The notes: a model not told the origin generated them from the sequence alone. Shown: positions 1 to 9,181, counted from the stretch's first letter. The stretch is 64,000 bases of DNA from Apilactobacillus nanyangensis (GCF_016861915.1 NZ_BOLX01000008.1:26146-90145), one strand, 5' to 3'. Numbers and translations: made by a program.

Positions 1-20
1 CATAAAGGGAGCTAATTTTA

Positions 21-566
21 ATGGAATCAGCAGAAAAGCAATGGTATGTTATTCATACTTACTCAGGATACGAAAACAAAGTTAAGGCAAACCTTGATTC
101 ACGTAAGGAATCAATGGGTATGTCAAACTTTATCTTTAGAGTAGTTGTTCCAGAAACAGAAGAACACGAAGTTAAAGATGGTGTAGACAAGGCTAAGATG
201 GAAAAAACTTTCCCTGGTTATGTTCTAGTAGAAATGGTTATGACTGACGAAGCATGGTACATCGTTAGAAATACCCCAGGTGTTACTGGATTTATCGGAT
301 CACATGGTCAAGGAAGTAAGCCAACTCCATTGCTACCAGATGAAGTAGAACTAGTTCTAAGTCGTCTTGGTGTTTCTCAAGAAAAGCAAGAATTGGATGC
401 TGAAGTGGGAGACACAATTACTATTATTGACGGTGCATTTGCCGATCTTTCAGGTAAGGTTATCGAAAAAGATGACGAAAAAGGTAAGTTGAAGGTTAAT
501 ATTGATATGTTCGGTCGTGCAACTACTGCTGAACTTAACTTTAACCAAGTACAACCAATTAGATAA
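21..566 (+). CDS. nusG: Transcription termination/antitermination factor NusG
   Basis: NusG binds RNA polymerase and adjusts elongation, pausing and termination. The 181-residue product has the usual length. It starts with the NGN domain (KQWYVIHTYSGYENKV near residues 6-21) and ends with a KOW domain from about residue 127 (VGDTITIIDGAFADLSGKV). The ATG at 21 follows a gggag ribosome-binding site at 7-11. The gene sits upstream of rplK, as in most Firmicutes; secE would be expected just outside the window. A separate promoter follows it, so rplK need not depend on read-through. Confidence 0.97.
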   Translation: MESAEKQWYVIHTYSGYENKVKANLDSRKESMGMSNFIFRVVVPETEEHEVKDGVDKAKMEKTFPGYVLVEMVMTDEAWYIVRNTPGVTGFIGSHGQGSKPTPLLPDEVELVLSRLGVSQEKQELDAEVGDTITIIDGAFADLSGKVIEKDDEKGKLKVNIDMFGRATTAELNFNQVQPIR

Positions 567-575
567 AAATTTGGG

Positions 576-604
576 TTGTTAAAAATATTTAAACGTGATA
601 TATT
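576..604 (+). promoter_or_regulatory. Promoter of rplK-rplA
   Basis: A sigma-A type promoter is readable: -35 TTGTTA at 576-581, a 17-base spacer, and -10 TATATT at 599-604. It lies just after nusG and gives a leader of about 80 bases before the GTG start of rplK. Confidence 0.7.
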
Positions 605-631
605 ATTTGTTGTATGTTTACGCATACTTAA

Positions 632-668
632 GTGGGAGGAGAAATCTCATCTCCAATTTTTACCACAC
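632..668 (+). promoter_or_regulatory. Putative L1-binding mRNA element upstream of rplK
   Basis: The leader carries GTGGGAGG at 632-639, a small inner stem (ggag/ctcc), and a closing CCACAC around 663-668. The same outer pattern recurs before rplA. L1 is known to repress the L11-L1 operon by binding an mRNA mimic of its 23S site. Assigning this element to L1 is inference from position and repetition. Confidence 0.5.
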
Positions 669-691
669 ACGGACTTAAGGAGGTATGTCTC

Positions 692-1117
692 GTGGCTAAA
701 AAAGTAGCTAACGTAGTTAAATTGCAAATTCCTGCGGGTAAAGCAACACCTGCTCCTCCAGTTGGACCTGCATTGGGTCAAGCTGGTATTAACATTATGG
801 GATTCACTAAGGAATTCAACGCTCGTACTGCTGATCAAGCAGGATACTTGATTCCAGTTGTGATTTCTGTATATGAAGATCGTTCATTCGATTTCATTAC
901 TAAGACACCACCTGCTTCAATTCTATTGAAGAAGGCTGCTGGTGTTGAACATGGTTCCGGTGAACCAAACACTAACAAGGTTGCTAATGTAACTAAGGAC
1001 CAAGTTAAGGAAATCGCCGAAACTAAGATGAAAGATCTAAACGCAGCTGATGTTGAAGCCGCAATGCGTATGATCGAAGGTACTGCACGTAGTATGGGAT
1101 TCACTGTTGAAGGTTAA
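692..1117 (+). CDS. rplK: 50S ribosomal protein L11
   Basis: L11 forms the base of the ribosomal stalk at the GTPase-associated centre. The product is 141 residues, the family norm, and carries the proline-rich N-terminal signature ([20 protein letters not shown]) followed by the C-terminal RNA-binding domain. The start chosen is GTG at 692, eight bases after a strong AAGGAGG (677-683). An upstream in-frame start at 632 would add 20 residues not seen in L11 and would translate the leader element. It is the first gene of the rplK-rplA pair. Confidence 0.97.
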   Translation: MAKKVANVVKLQIPAGKATPAPPVGPALGQAGINIMGFTKEFNARTADQAGYLIPVVISVYEDRSFDFITKTPPASILLKKAAGVEHGSGEPNTNKVANVTKDQVKEIAETKMKDLNAADVEAAMRMIEGTARSMGFTVEG

Positions 1118-1147
1118 TTCAACATTCGTTTCTATACTGTAGTACCA

Positions 1148-1196
1148 TAACACCTATTATTTAGGTGTTATGTGGGAGGTTTATCCGTTACAACCA
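1148..1196 (+). promoter_or_regulatory. Hairpin and second L1-type element upstream of rplA
   Basis: A 9-base-pair hairpin (TAACACCTA/TAGGTGTTA, 1148-1170) without a U-run is followed at once by GTGGGAGG (1172-1179) closed by ACCAC (1192-1196). This repeats the layout ahead of rplK. A translational control site for L1 is the likely role, but that is inference. Confidence 0.45.
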
Positions 1197-1219
1197 CAAT
1201 TGCAAGGAGGAAAACACAG

Positions 1220-1912
1220 ATGGCTCAAAAAAGAGGTAAAAAGTATCAAGATGCTTTAAAACAAGTAGACCGTAACAAGGCTTACTCAGTTGAAGAAGCT
1301 GTTGATCTTGTAAAGAAAATTGATTTTGCTAAGTTCGATTCAACTGTTGAAGTTGTATTTAACTTAAATGTTGACACTAAACAAGCTGATCAACAATTAC
1401 GTGGTGCTGTTGTCTTACCAAACGGTACAGGTAAAGACCAAAAAGTTGTTGTATTTGCTAAGGGTGACAAGGCTAAGGAAGCTGAAGAAGCCGGCGCTGA
1501 CTTTGTTGGTGAAGCAGACCTAGCTGAAAAAATCCAAAACGGTTGGTTAGACTTTGATGTTGCTATCGCAACACCAGACATGATGGCTCAAGTTGGTCGT
1601 CTAGGTCGTGTTCTTGGACCAAAGAACTTAATGCCAAACCCTAAGACTGGTACAGTTACTATGGATGTTAAGAAGGCCGTATCTGATTCTAAATCAGGTA
1701 AGGTTACTTACCGTACTGACCGTGACGGAAACGTTGCTGTTATCATCGGTAAGTCATCATTCGATGCTGACAAGCTAGTTGGTAACTTCAAGGCTATTGA
1801 AGACTTGATTGTTAAGAACCGTCCAGCTTCAGTTCGTGGTACTTACATCAGTAACCTATCAGTTTCAACAACCTTTGGACCTGGTGTAAAGGTTGATCTA
1901 GAATCATTCTAA
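1220..1912 (+). CDS. rplA: 50S ribosomal protein L1
   Basis: L1 builds the mobile stalk at the ribosomal E site and represses its own operon by binding mRNA. The 230-residue product has the typical start ([20 protein letters not shown]) and the L1 signature near residues 120-140 ([20 protein letters not shown]). The ATG at 1220 follows AAGGAGG at 1204-1210. An earlier in-frame start at 1172 would begin inside the L1-type element and is rejected. Confidence 0.97.
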   Translation: MAQKRGKKYQDALKQVDRNKAYSVEEAVDLVKKIDFAKFDSTVEVVFNLNVDTKQADQQLRGAVVLPNGTGKDQKVVVFAKGDKAKEAEEAGADFVGEADLAEKIQNGWLDFDVAIATPDMMAQVGRLGRVLGPKNLMPNPKTGTVTMDVKKAVSDSKSGKVTYRTDRDGNVAVIIGKSSFDADKLVGNFKAIEDLIVKNRPASVRGTYISNLSVSTTFGPGVKVDLESF

Positions 1913-1947
1913 AGTTAAGTAATTAATTTGGAATTTGAAAATCCCTA

Positions 1948-1976
1948 TTGACCAAAGTTTATATATATAGTAAACT
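1948..1976 (+). promoter_or_regulatory. Promoter of rplJ-rplL
   Basis: -35 TTGACC (1948-1953), 17-base spacer, -10 TAAACT (1971-1976). It lies between rplA and the L10 leader, so rplJ-rplL has its own transcript. Confidence 0.65.
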
Positions 1977-1984
1977 ACTATTTG

Positions 1985-2092
1985 TTATAAAAATTGATAT
2001 CTACCTAAGACTTGGGTGGTACTTGTACCTTAATATCCCAACGAGGACACTTAAAACGGTTTCTCTATGTCTAGGTGGCATAGGGATTTTTT
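1985..2092 (+). promoter_or_regulatory. Ribosomal protein L10 leader with intrinsic terminator
   Basis: The region between the rplJ promoter and rplJ ends in a hairpin with a 10-base-pair stem (2062-2071 with 2077-2086, two G-U pairs) and a run of six T. Upstream are short complementary stretches, including ACTTGGGTGGTACTTGTACC near 2010-2029. Position and shape match the L10 leader family of Firmicutes, in which L10(L12)4 binding favours termination. The hairpin is seen in the sequence; the mechanism is family knowledge. Confidence 0.75.
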
Positions 2093-2125
2093 ATTAAATC
2101 CCAAAAAATATTGGGAGGTGAAACA

Positions 2126-2632
2126 ATGCCAAAGAAAGAAGTAATCGACGCTAAAGCTAAACGTGTAGAAGCTGTTACAGAACAATTCAACAATGCTACT
2201 ACTGCTATTGTTGTTAACTACCGTGGTTTAAACGTTGCTGAAGTAACTGACCTACGTAAGCAATTACGTGATGCAGGTGTTTCATTCAGTGTTATCAAGA
2301 ATAACATTGCTGTACGTGCATCTAAGGAAGCAGGTTACGAAGAATTAGGTGACTTATTCAAGGGTCCTACTGCCGTAGCATTCTCTGATGAAGATCCTAT
2401 TGCTCCAGCTAAGGTATTAAAGCATTTTGCTGATAACACTGACGCTGTTGAAATCAAGGGTGGTATTCTTGAAAACAAGATTGCTACTCTACAAGAAATT
2501 GACGAATTCGCTTCATTACCAAGTCGCGACGAATCAATTTCTATCCTTGCAAGCATGTTACAATCACCTGTTCGCAAGTTTGCTATTGCTGTTAAAGCAG
2601 TTGCAGAAAAGGGCGATGGCGACGCAGCCTAA
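2126..2632 (+). CDS. rplJ: 50S ribosomal protein L10
   Basis: L10 anchors the L7/L12 dimers to the ribosomal stalk and binds its own mRNA leader. The product is 168 residues and begins [16 protein letters not shown], with [20 protein letters not shown] as the conserved N-terminal RNA-binding segment. The C-terminal helix ([20 protein letters not shown]) binds L12. The ATG at 2126 follows GGGAGGTG at 2113-2120. A TTG at 2111 lies on that ribosome-binding site and is unlikely to be used. Confidence 0.97.
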   Translation: MPKKEVIDAKAKRVEAVTEQFNNATTAIVVNYRGLNVAEVTDLRKQLRDAGVSFSVIKNNIAVRASKEAGYEELGDLFKGPTAVAFSDEDPIAPAKVLKHFADNTDAVEIKGGILENKIATLQEIDEFASLPSRDESISILASMLQSPVRKFAIAVKAVAEKGDGDAA

Positions 2633-2677
2633 GCTCATAATATAAAATTATAACTATCCAAATTGGAGGAAATTAAA

Positions 2678-3040
2678 ATGGCTTTTGATAAAGATAACAT
2701 TATTGAACAAATTAAAGAAGCTTCAATCTCTGACCTAAACGACTTAGTTAAGGCAATTGAAGAAGAATTCGACGTTACTGCTGCTGCAGTTGCTGCTCCA
2801 GCTGCTGGTGGTGCTGATGGTGCTGCTAAGGACTCATTCACTGTAGAACTAACTTCTGCTGGTAGCCAAAAGGTTAAAGCAATCAAGGTTGTACGTGAAA
2901 TCACTGGTCTAGGTCTAAAGGACTCAAAGGACTTAGTTGATGGTGCTCCTTCAGTAATTAAAGAAGATGCTAAAGAAGACGAAGCTAACGACATCAAGGC
3001 AAAACTTGAAGAAGTTGGTGCAGAAGTTACTCTTAAGTAA
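2678..3040 (+). CDS. rplL: 50S ribosomal protein L7/L12
   Basis: The flexible stalk protein that recruits translational GTPases. At 120 residues it shows the N-terminal dimerization domain ([20 protein letters not shown]), an Ala/Gly-rich hinge near residues 38-52, and the C-terminal domain ending in [10 protein letters not shown]. The ATG at 2678 follows GGAGGA at 2665-2670; the earlier in-frame codon at 2663 would overlap that site. It is the last gene before a strong terminator. Confidence 0.98.
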   Translation: MAFDKDNIIEQIKEASISDLNDLVKAIEEEFDVTAAAVAAPAAGGADGAAKDSFTVELTSAGSQKVKAIKVVREITGLGLKDSKDLVDGAPSVIKEDAKEDEANDIKAKLEEVGAEVTLK

Positions 3041-3050
3041 TTTCTCTTTA

Positions 3051-3088
3051 AAAGAACGTGTGATTTATCATACGTTCTTTTTTTTGTA
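3051..3088 (+). terminator. Terminator of rplJ-rplL
   Basis: AAGAACGTGTGAT pairs with ATCATACGTTCTT (one G-U) and is followed by a long T-run, giving a strong intrinsic terminator directly after rplL. Confidence 0.9.
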
Positions 3089-3107
3089 CATATTTTGATA
3101 TAAAGCC

Positions 3108-3136
3108 TTGTGCCAACAATTATTAATTGAGATAAT
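3108..3136 (+). promoter_or_regulatory. Promoter of mprF
   Basis: -35 TTGTGC (3108-3113), 17-base spacer, -10 GATAAT (3131-3136), about 30 bases ahead of the mprF start codon. Confidence 0.55.
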
Positions 3137-3167
3137 AGTAGTAATAAGATTTATGGAGGAAACATAA

Positions 3168-5765
3168 TTGAAAGCTTTATTTAAGAAATGTGGAGATTGG
3201 ATCAATCGACATATGACTTTGGTTAAAGTCTTATTCGTGGTGTTCGTTTTGGCTGTTGTTGTACACGTTATTTTTTCTGTTTCAAAAGAAATTAGTGGAA
3301 GACAAATGGCGGAAAGTTTTTCAAGACTATCACCCATGTCGATTGTTATCATGATAATTTTGGGATTCATTGCGGTTTCACCGATGTTAATATATGATTT
3401 CACAATTGTTGATTTTCTACCGGGTAAATTCAAAAAGTCCTATATCGTAAAAACAGGGTGGATTACTAACACACTAACAAACATTGCTGGTTTCGGTGGT
3501 GTTTTGGGTGCAAGTATGCGTTCAAGTTTTTACAGTGAAAACGCGACTAAAAAACAAATATTATATGCAATCTCTAAGATTGTTATTTTCTTATTAGCCG
3601 GACTATCCACATATTGTTGGGTAGCTATCATCATGATGTTTAGTTTTGGATTTGGAACTAATAGTCATGACTGGTGGTGGTGGATTGTTTTAGTTCTTGG
3701 TGGGCTATACTTCCCAATTTTATTTATCATCACTAGATTAAATGATTCTGATTATTTCAAAGATTTAACCGCTAAACTAGAGATTCAATTAATCGTTGGA
3801 TCATGTTTAGAATGGTTAGGATGTGCTGGATTATTTATGGCAATTGGTGCATTTATGCATCAACCAATTAACCTACTAGCCGTATTTCCAGTATTCGTTG
3901 TTGCAAACGTAGTTGGGGTTGCTTCATTGGTTCCTGGGGGACTTGGAAGTTTTGAAGGTACAATGCTGGTTGGTTTAATGTTCATTGGTGTTAAACCAAG
4001 TGATGCAGCGGTTTGGTTAATTTTATACCGTGCTTTCTACTACATTTTCCCAGTTCTATTAGGAATTATCTTCTTGGTAATTGATGTATTCCAACGTTTC
4101 AACAACTTCTTAGACGGTATTCCAAAGCTAATTTTACAAAGATTAGCACATATGTTTATCACCATTTTTATGTACTTCTCTGGAATTATGATGCTATTGC
4201 TAGCAGTTATTCCAAACTTAGTATTGGTCAACAGGTTCTATATCTCATTAGAACCATATTCGTTCTATTTCCTAGATCAATTAAGTACTGTAATTGTTGC
4301 TTTTCTATTAATTGGTTTCGCTCGTGGATTTGGTTCCAAAGTGAAAAAGGCATTTTGGCCAACTGCGGTTATTTTAGTAGTTGCCTTATGGAACACATTA
4401 TGGAAAGAAGACTTTCCAGTTAATATGGTAGTAATGACTATCATTATTCTTGGATGCCTATGGTTAAGTTACAATGTCTTGTATAGACAAAAGTTCACCT
4501 ATTCATGGGGTCATGCACTGATTGATTTACTAATATTTGTTAGTGCCTTTATCGTTTACCTAATTATTGGTCTATTAACAAACTTCAAGTTTGCTGTATT
4601 CCACTGGACAAACTCATATCTATTACCATCACCACAAGTATGGTTTGCTGGTCTATTAGGATTAATTTTAGCTTTCCTAATCTTAGTTCTAACTTTCCGT
4701 TTCTTATCATACTCAAAGGTTGAATGGTTAAACCAACCATTTGATGGTGATAGGGTTTCTAACGTTATTCATGAATTTGGTGGAAACGAAGTAAGTCATT
4801 TAGCTTATGTTCGTGATAAGAGCATCTACTTCTACCAAGAAGATGGCAAAGATCAACTATTCTTCATGTACAAATGTCGTGCTAACAAGATTATTATCAT
4901 GGGTGAACCAATTGGTAATATGGATAAACTTGAAGATGCAATAGATAAGTTCATTGAAGATAGTGACAACATCGGTTATTCACTTGTTTTCTATGAAATC
5001 GGTGAAGAATTAACAATGTTACTTCACGAAAAAGGATTTAGTTTTACCAAAGCAGGGGAAGAAGGTCACGTGGCTTTGGATACTTTCTCAATTGCTGGTA
5101 AAAAGCATCGTGGTGAAAGAGCCTTGATGAATAAATTCGACCGTGATGAATATAAATTTGAAATTATTCAACCACCATTCTCAACTTCATTTATTGATGA
5201 ATTAAGAGAGGTATCTGATAACTGGCTGAAGGGTAAACCAGAAAAAGGATTCTCATTGGGATACTTTGACAGTTACTACTTAAACCAAGCACCAATCGCT
5301 GTAATGAAAGATAAGGACAACAAGGTTGTTGCCTTTGCTAACATTATGCCAACCGGTGATCATGAAATGACATCAATTGATTTGATGAGATCAAGCGAAG
5401 ATGCACCATCAGGAATCATGGATGGAATTTTCATTAACTTGTTCAACTATGTAAAGGATGAAGGATACAAGTACTTCAACCTTGGAATGGCTCCATTATC
5501 AAATGTTGGTGAATCTAGATATAGTTTTATTGACGAAAAGATTTCTAACTTAATCTACAAGTACGGAACTGCATTCTACAGTTTCCAAGGATTAAGATCT
5601 TACAAGGAAAAATATGTTAGTGAATGGACACCTAAGTATATTTCATACCGTCGTGGAAACTCACTAGTATTCACAATGCTTCAATTACTAGTATTGGTAA
5701 ATGAACATGTTGAAGATACACCATGTGAAAAGAAATCAATTTGGAAGAAATTATTCAAAAAATAG
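3168..5765 (+). CDS. mprF: Phosphatidylglycerol lysyltransferase / flippase MprF
   Basis: MprF transfers lysine from Lys-tRNA to phosphatidylglycerol and flips the product outward, lowering surface negative charge and sensitivity to cationic peptides. The 865-residue protein has full family length. About the first 520 residues are many hydrophobic membrane segments (flippase and synthase membrane domain). From about residue 530 comes the soluble DUF2156 transferase domain, with FFMYKCRANKIIIMGEPIG and SLGYFDSYYLNQAPIAVMKD. It starts at TTG 3168 after TGGAGGA (3154-3160). It is monocistronic, with its own promoter and terminator. The choice of lysine over alanine as substrate is inferred from the family. 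Confidence 0.93.
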   Translation: MKALFKKCGDWINRHMTLVKVLFVVFVLAVVVHVIFSVSKEISGRQMAESFSRLSPMSIVIMIILGFIAVSPMLIYDFTIVDFLPGKFKKSYIVKTGWITNTLTNIAGFGGVLGASMRSSFYSENATKKQILYAISKIVIFLLAGLSTYCWVAIIMMFSFGFGTNSHDWWWWIVLVLGGLYFPILFIITRLNDSDYFKDLTAKLEIQLIVGSCLEWLGCAGLFMAIGAFMHQPINLLAVFPVFVVANVVGVASLVPGGLGSFEGTMLVGLMFIGVKPSDAAVWLILYRAFYYIFPVLLGIIFLVIDVFQRFNNFLDGIPKLILQRLAHMFITIFMYFSGIMMLLLAVIPNLVLVNRFYISLEPYSFYFLDQLSTVIVAFLLIGFARGFGSKVKKAFWPTAVILVVALWNTLWKEDFPVNMVVMTIIILGCLWLSYNVLYRQKFTYSWGHALIDLLIFVSAFIVYLIIGLLTNFKFAVFHWTNSYLLPSPQVWFAGLLGLILAFLILVLTFRFLSYSKVEWLNQPFDGDRVSNVIHEFGGNEVSHLAYVRDKSIYFYQEDGKDQLFFMYKCRANKIIIMGEPIGNMDKLEDAIDKFIEDSDNIGYSLVFYEIGEELTMLLHEKGFSFTKAGEEGHVALDTFSIAGKKHRGERALMNKFDRDEYKFEIIQPPFSTSFIDELREVSDNWLKGKPEKGFSLGYFDSYYLNQAPIAVMKDKDNKVVAFANIMPTGDHEMTSIDLMRSSEDAPSGIMDGIFINLFNYVKDEGYKYFNLGMAPLSNVGESRYSFIDEKISNLIYKYGTAFYSFQGLRSYKEKYVSEWTPKYISYRRGNSLVFTMLQLLVLVNEHVEDTPCEKKSIWKKLFKK

Positions 5766-5797
5766 GCTGTTTTAGCCAACTTAAATTGAGTAAATAA

Positions 5798-5845
5798 AAA
5801 ATACCCGATATAGATATTAAAAATTCTATACCGGATATTTTTTTG
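5798..5845 (+). terminator. Terminator after mprF
   Basis: An imperfect stem (AAATACCCGATATAGA against TCTATACCGGATATTT, two mismatches) followed by TTTTTTT fits an intrinsic terminator for mprF. Confidence 0.7.
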
Positions 5846-5861
5846 CATATACTGGAACAAC

Positions 5862-5897
5862 AAAAGAGGATGAAGTTTAATTACTTCATCCTCTTTT
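5862..5897 (-). terminator. Terminator of nrdEF (bidirectional)
   Basis: A perfect 15-base-pair stem (AAAAGAGGATGAAGT/ACTTCATCCTCTTTT) with a 6-base loop lies just after the nrdF stop codon. It has A- and T-tails that would serve both strands. Confidence 0.9.
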
Positions 5898-5905
5898 GTT
5901 TATGA

Positions 5906-6880
5906 TTATTTGTTATCTTTTGGATACCAAATCTTGTAATCGTCATCCTTCATAGCTTCAACTTCACCTAGACGGTAACCGTTACCGACTTGTGAGAAGA
6001 AGTCATGGTTAGCTGTTGATGTTGAGATACCATTCATAACGATTGGGTCAACGTCTTCAGCGTTATCAGGGAATAGTGGATCTTGACCTAAGTTCATAAG
6101 TGCCTTGTTAGCATTGTATCTAATAAACTTCAATACGTCGTCAGTCCAACCAACTTGATCATATAGAATGTGAGTGTACTTTTCTTCGTTTTCGTATAAG
6201 TCATATAAGAAGTTGTACATCCAATCCTTTAAGTCTTGTTGTTCGTTTCCACCTAATTGGTTGAAACCAAGTTGGAACTTGTAACCAATGTAAGTACCAT
6301 GGACAGATTCATCACGAAGAATTAACTTAATGATTTCGGCAACGTTAGGTAACTTGTTGTGACCTAAGTACCATAGTGGGGTGTAGAAACCGGAGTAGAA
6401 TAAGAATGTTTCTAGGAATACACTTGAAATCTTTTTCTTTAGTGGGTTTGAATCATCATGATATAAATCATAAATCTTCTTAGCTTTGTTTTGAAGGAAT
6501 TCTTCTGAATCACTCCAGTCAAAAATTTCTGAAATTTCGTCAGGAGTGTTGAGAGTAGAAAAGATTGATGAGTAACTCTTAGCATGGACAGATTCCATGA
6601 ATTGAATGTTGTTTAAAACAGCAGTTTCGTGTTGAGTAGCAACATCTTTTCTAAGTGCGGCCATACCGTCTTGTGATTGTAGGGTATCAAGTAAAGTTAG
6701 ACCACCAAAGACATGACCAACTAGCCATTTGTGATCGTCATCTAACGTTCTCCAATCAGCTAAATCGTTAGATAAAGGGATTCTAGTATCTAACCAGAAT
6801 TGTTCGGTTAGTTTTTCCCATGTCGCTTTATCAATTTGGTCGCTTACAGCATTCCAGTTGATAGCTTTGTAATTATCCAT
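5906..6880 (-). CDS. nrdF: Class Ib ribonucleotide reductase, small subunit NrdF
   Basis: NrdF holds the tyrosyl radical and the dimetal (Mn or Fe) centre that drives NrdE to make deoxyribonucleotides. The 324-residue protein shows the expected ligands: an Asp in LTLLDTLQS, Glu and His in FMESVHAKSYSSIF (whose Tyr is the radical site), Glu in FLETFLFYSGFY, and Glu and His in LRDESVHGTYIG. It follows nrdE by 21 bases with an AGGAG site, so both are translated from one mRNA. The strong terminator downstream closes the unit. No nrdI is present in the cluster. Confidence 0.97.
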   Translation of the reverse strand: MDNYKAINWNAVSDQIDKATWEKLTEQFWLDTRIPLSNDLADWRTLDDDHKWLVGHVFGGLTLLDTLQSQDGMAALRKDVATQHETAVLNNIQFMESVHAKSYSSIFSTLNTPDEISEIFDWSDSEEFLQNKAKKIYDLYHDDSNPLKKKISSVFLETFLFYSGFYTPLWYLGHNKLPNVAEIIKLILRDESVHGTYIGYKFQLGFNQLGGNEQQDLKDWMYNFLYDLYENEEKYTHILYDQVGWTDDVLKFIRYNANKALMNLGQDPLFPDNAEDVDPIVMNGISTSTANHDFFSQVGNGYRLGEVEAMKDDDYKIWYPKDNK

Positions 6881-6901
6881 TGTATAAATTCTCCTAACTA
6901 A

Positions 6902-9067
6902 TTAGATTGAACAACTTTCACATTCGTTAACACCGACTTCTTGGTTATCATCAGTGTATGTTCTGACATAGTATAGTGACTTAATGCCTTTAGCGTGAGC
7001 ATAGTTACGTAGGATAGTTAAATCACGAGTAGTCATTTTATCAGTTCTACCGTTCTTCCATTCGTATAGACCTTCAGGAATTGTTGAACGCATAAATAGA
7101 GTAAGACTCATACTTTGATCAACATGTTTTTGAGCAGCAGCATAAGTATCAATAACTTTTCTCATGTCAATGTCATAAGCTGACTTGTAGTACTTAAGAG
7201 TTTCGTTTGATAGGTATGGAGCTGGGTAGTAGATTTTACCAGTCTTTGATTCATATCTTTCTTCGATACGACTAATGATAGGGTGCAAACTAGCAGTTGA
7301 ATCATTAATGTATGAGATTGAACCATTTGGAGCAACAGCCATTCTGTTTTGGTGGTATAAACCATCCTTCATAACAGCTTGTTTTAGTTCTTCCCAATCG
7401 CTTTGGTTTGGAACAAAGATGCCATCGAATAGTTCTTTTACGCGATCTGATTTTGGACCCCAGTCTTCGGTAGTGTATCTATCGAAGTATGAGCCATCAG
7501 CATATTTACTCTTATCAAAGTTGTGGAAAGTTTCGTGTCTTTCCGCGGCAATCTTGTTAGATGCGACTAAAGTCCAGTAGTTTAATAGCATGAAGTAAAC
7601 ACCAGTGAATTCGATTGCTTCGTCAGAACCGTATTCAATTTGGTTTTTAGCTAAGAAACTGTGAAGACCCATTCCACCAAGACCAATACTGTGTGATAGG
7701 GCGTTACCACGTTGGATTGATGGAACAACGTTGATATCTGAATGATCAGTAACGAAAGTTAAGGCACGAACCATTGCGTCAACTGACTTACCAAAGTTAG
7801 GGCTAGCCATTAAGTTAACGATATTAGTTGAACCTAAGTTACATGATACATCAGTACCAAGTTTTTCGTAGTGTTGTTCGTTATCAACAGTAGAAGGTTC
7901 TTGTACTTGCATGATTTCTGAACATAGGTTACTCATAACAATCTTACCGTCAATAGGGTTTTCCTTGTTAACAGTATCGATGTTAATAATGTAAGGGTAA
8001 CCTGATTCTTGTTGTAATTTACTAATTTCAGTTTCTAGTTCACGAGCGTTAATCTTAGTCTTCTTGATTTCATCGTTTGCGACCATGTTGTCGTATTCTT
8101 TGGTGATATCAACGTATGAGAATGGCACGCCGTAAATTCTTTCAACGTCGTATGGACTGAATAGGTACATTTCATCATCGTTTTGAGCAAGTTCATAGAA
8201 CTTGTCAGGAACAGTAACAGCAAGTGAAAGAGTCTTAACACGAATTTTTTCATCGGCGTTTTCTTTCTTAGCTGATAGGAATGAGATGATGTCTGGATGG
8301 AATACGTTTAGGTAAACGGCACCAGCACCTTGTCTTTGTCCTAGTTGGTTTGAGTATGAAAAACTGTCTTCTAGAAGTTTCATAACTGGAACAACACCAG
8401 AAGCAGCACCTTCGATATGCTTGATTGGATCACCAGCAGCACGTAGGTTAGAAAGGTTAATTCCAACACCACCACCAATACGTGATAGTTGTAGAGCTGA
8501 GTTAATAGTTCTACCGATTGTGTTCATATCGTCAGTAGGTTGAATTAAGAAACATGATACGAATTCACCACGACGTTTTCTTCCTGCATTTAGGAAAGAA
8601 GGGGTGGCTGGTTGGTATCTTTGGTGAACGATTTCATCTGCCAAGTTCATAGCAAGTTCTTCATCGCCATCAGCGAAGTATAGTGCGTTGATAGCCACAC
8701 GGTCGATGAATTGTTCTAGGTAGTAGTTACCATCATCAGTCTTTAGGGCATATTGAGCATAGAATTTGTATGCAGCCATAAAAGATTTGAATTTGAAGTT
8801 TTGACTCTTCAAGTAGTCGTAGATTTTTTCAATAAATGAAAAGTCATACTTCTTAATGAATTCTTCTTCAAGGTAATCATTATCGATTAGAAAATCGAAT
8901 TTTTCTCTTAGAGAACCAAATTTTTTAAGGTTAGGTTCAACGTTTTCTTTGATGAAGGCTTCAAGCGCTTCTTTATCTTTATTTAATTGAATCTTATCAT
9001 CCTTAGGGATGTTAATTTCATTATTTAGGTCGTAATATGTTACGTCCTTCAAATCTTTCAACGACAT
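6902..9067 (-). CDS. nrdE: Class Ib ribonucleotide reductase, large subunit NrdE
   Basis: Catalytic subunit that reduces ribonucleoside diphosphates. Its 721 residues match NrdE length and lack the longer ATP-cone N-terminus of NrdA. Visible are the substrate-site cysteines in FVSCFLIQP and SNLCSEIMQ, the glycine-rich RIGGGVGINLSNLRAAG, and the mobile C-terminal pair CESC in VNECESCSI, which is re-reduced by NrdH. The ATG at 9067 has only a weak ribosome-binding site (GTGTGG). Upstream lie 114 bases with a hairpin-T terminator separating it from nrdH, so expression relative to nrdH may be tuned there. Confidence 0.97.
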   Translation of the reverse strand: MSLKDLKDVTYYDLNNEINIPKDDKIQLNKDKEALEAFIKENVEPNLKKFGSLREKFDFLIDNDYLEEEFIKKYDFSFIEKIYDYLKSQNFKFKSFMAAYKFYAQYALKTDDGNYYLEQFIDRVAINALYFADGDEELAMNLADEIVHQRYQPATPSFLNAGRKRRGEFVSCFLIQPTDDMNTIGRTINSALQLSRIGGGVGINLSNLRAAGDPIKHIEGAASGVVPVMKLLEDSFSYSNQLGQRQGAGAVYLNVFHPDIISFLSAKKENADEKIRVKTLSLAVTVPDKFYELAQNDDEMYLFSPYDVERIYGVPFSYVDITKEYDNMVANDEIKKTKINARELETEISKLQQESGYPYIINIDTVNKENPIDGKIVMSNLCSEIMQVQEPSTVDNEQHYEKLGTDVSCNLGSTNIVNLMASPNFGKSVDAMVRALTFVTDHSDINVVPSIQRGNALSHSIGLGGMGLHSFLAKNQIEYGSDEAIEFTGVYFMLLNYWTLVASNKIAAERHETFHNFDKSKYADGSYFDRYTTEDWGPKSDRVKELFDGIFVPNQSDWEELKQAVMKDGLYHQNRMAVAPNGSISYINDSTASLHPIISRIEERYESKTGKIYYPAPYLSNETLKYYKSAYDIDMRKVIDTYAAAQKHVDQSMSLTLFMRSTIPEGLYEWKNGRTDKMTTRDLTILRNYAHAKGIKSLYYVRTYTDDNQEVGVNECESCSI

Positions 9068-9104
9068 GTTTAAACCACACTTTCATTAGTAAAATTAAAC
9101 TTTA

Positions 9105-9138
9105 GAAAAAATATGGCGAGACCATTAGCGGTTTCGCC
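9105..9138 (-). terminator. Intrinsic terminator or attenuator between nrdH and nrdE
   Basis: On the minus strand GGCGAAACC, loop GCTAAT and GGTCTCGCC (one A-C mismatch) are followed by ATATTTTTT. The hairpin lies inside the nrdH-nrdE gap, so some transcripts from the nrdH promoter should end here. A TATAAT at 9155-9160 (minus strand) just upstream could be a -10 box for a separate nrdE transcript, in which case the hairpin would be a leader attenuator. Confidence 0.65.
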
Positions 9139-9181
9139 AAAAACGACATTTTATATTATAATGAATAATACGTAATTTGAA

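Noticed and set aside
632..691. N-terminal extension of L11 (and similar extensions for L1, L10, L12, GroES, ClpP, Pta, UvrB)
   Set aside because: The extensions cover leader elements or ribosome-binding sites and are absent from the families; the downstream starts have proper spacing.
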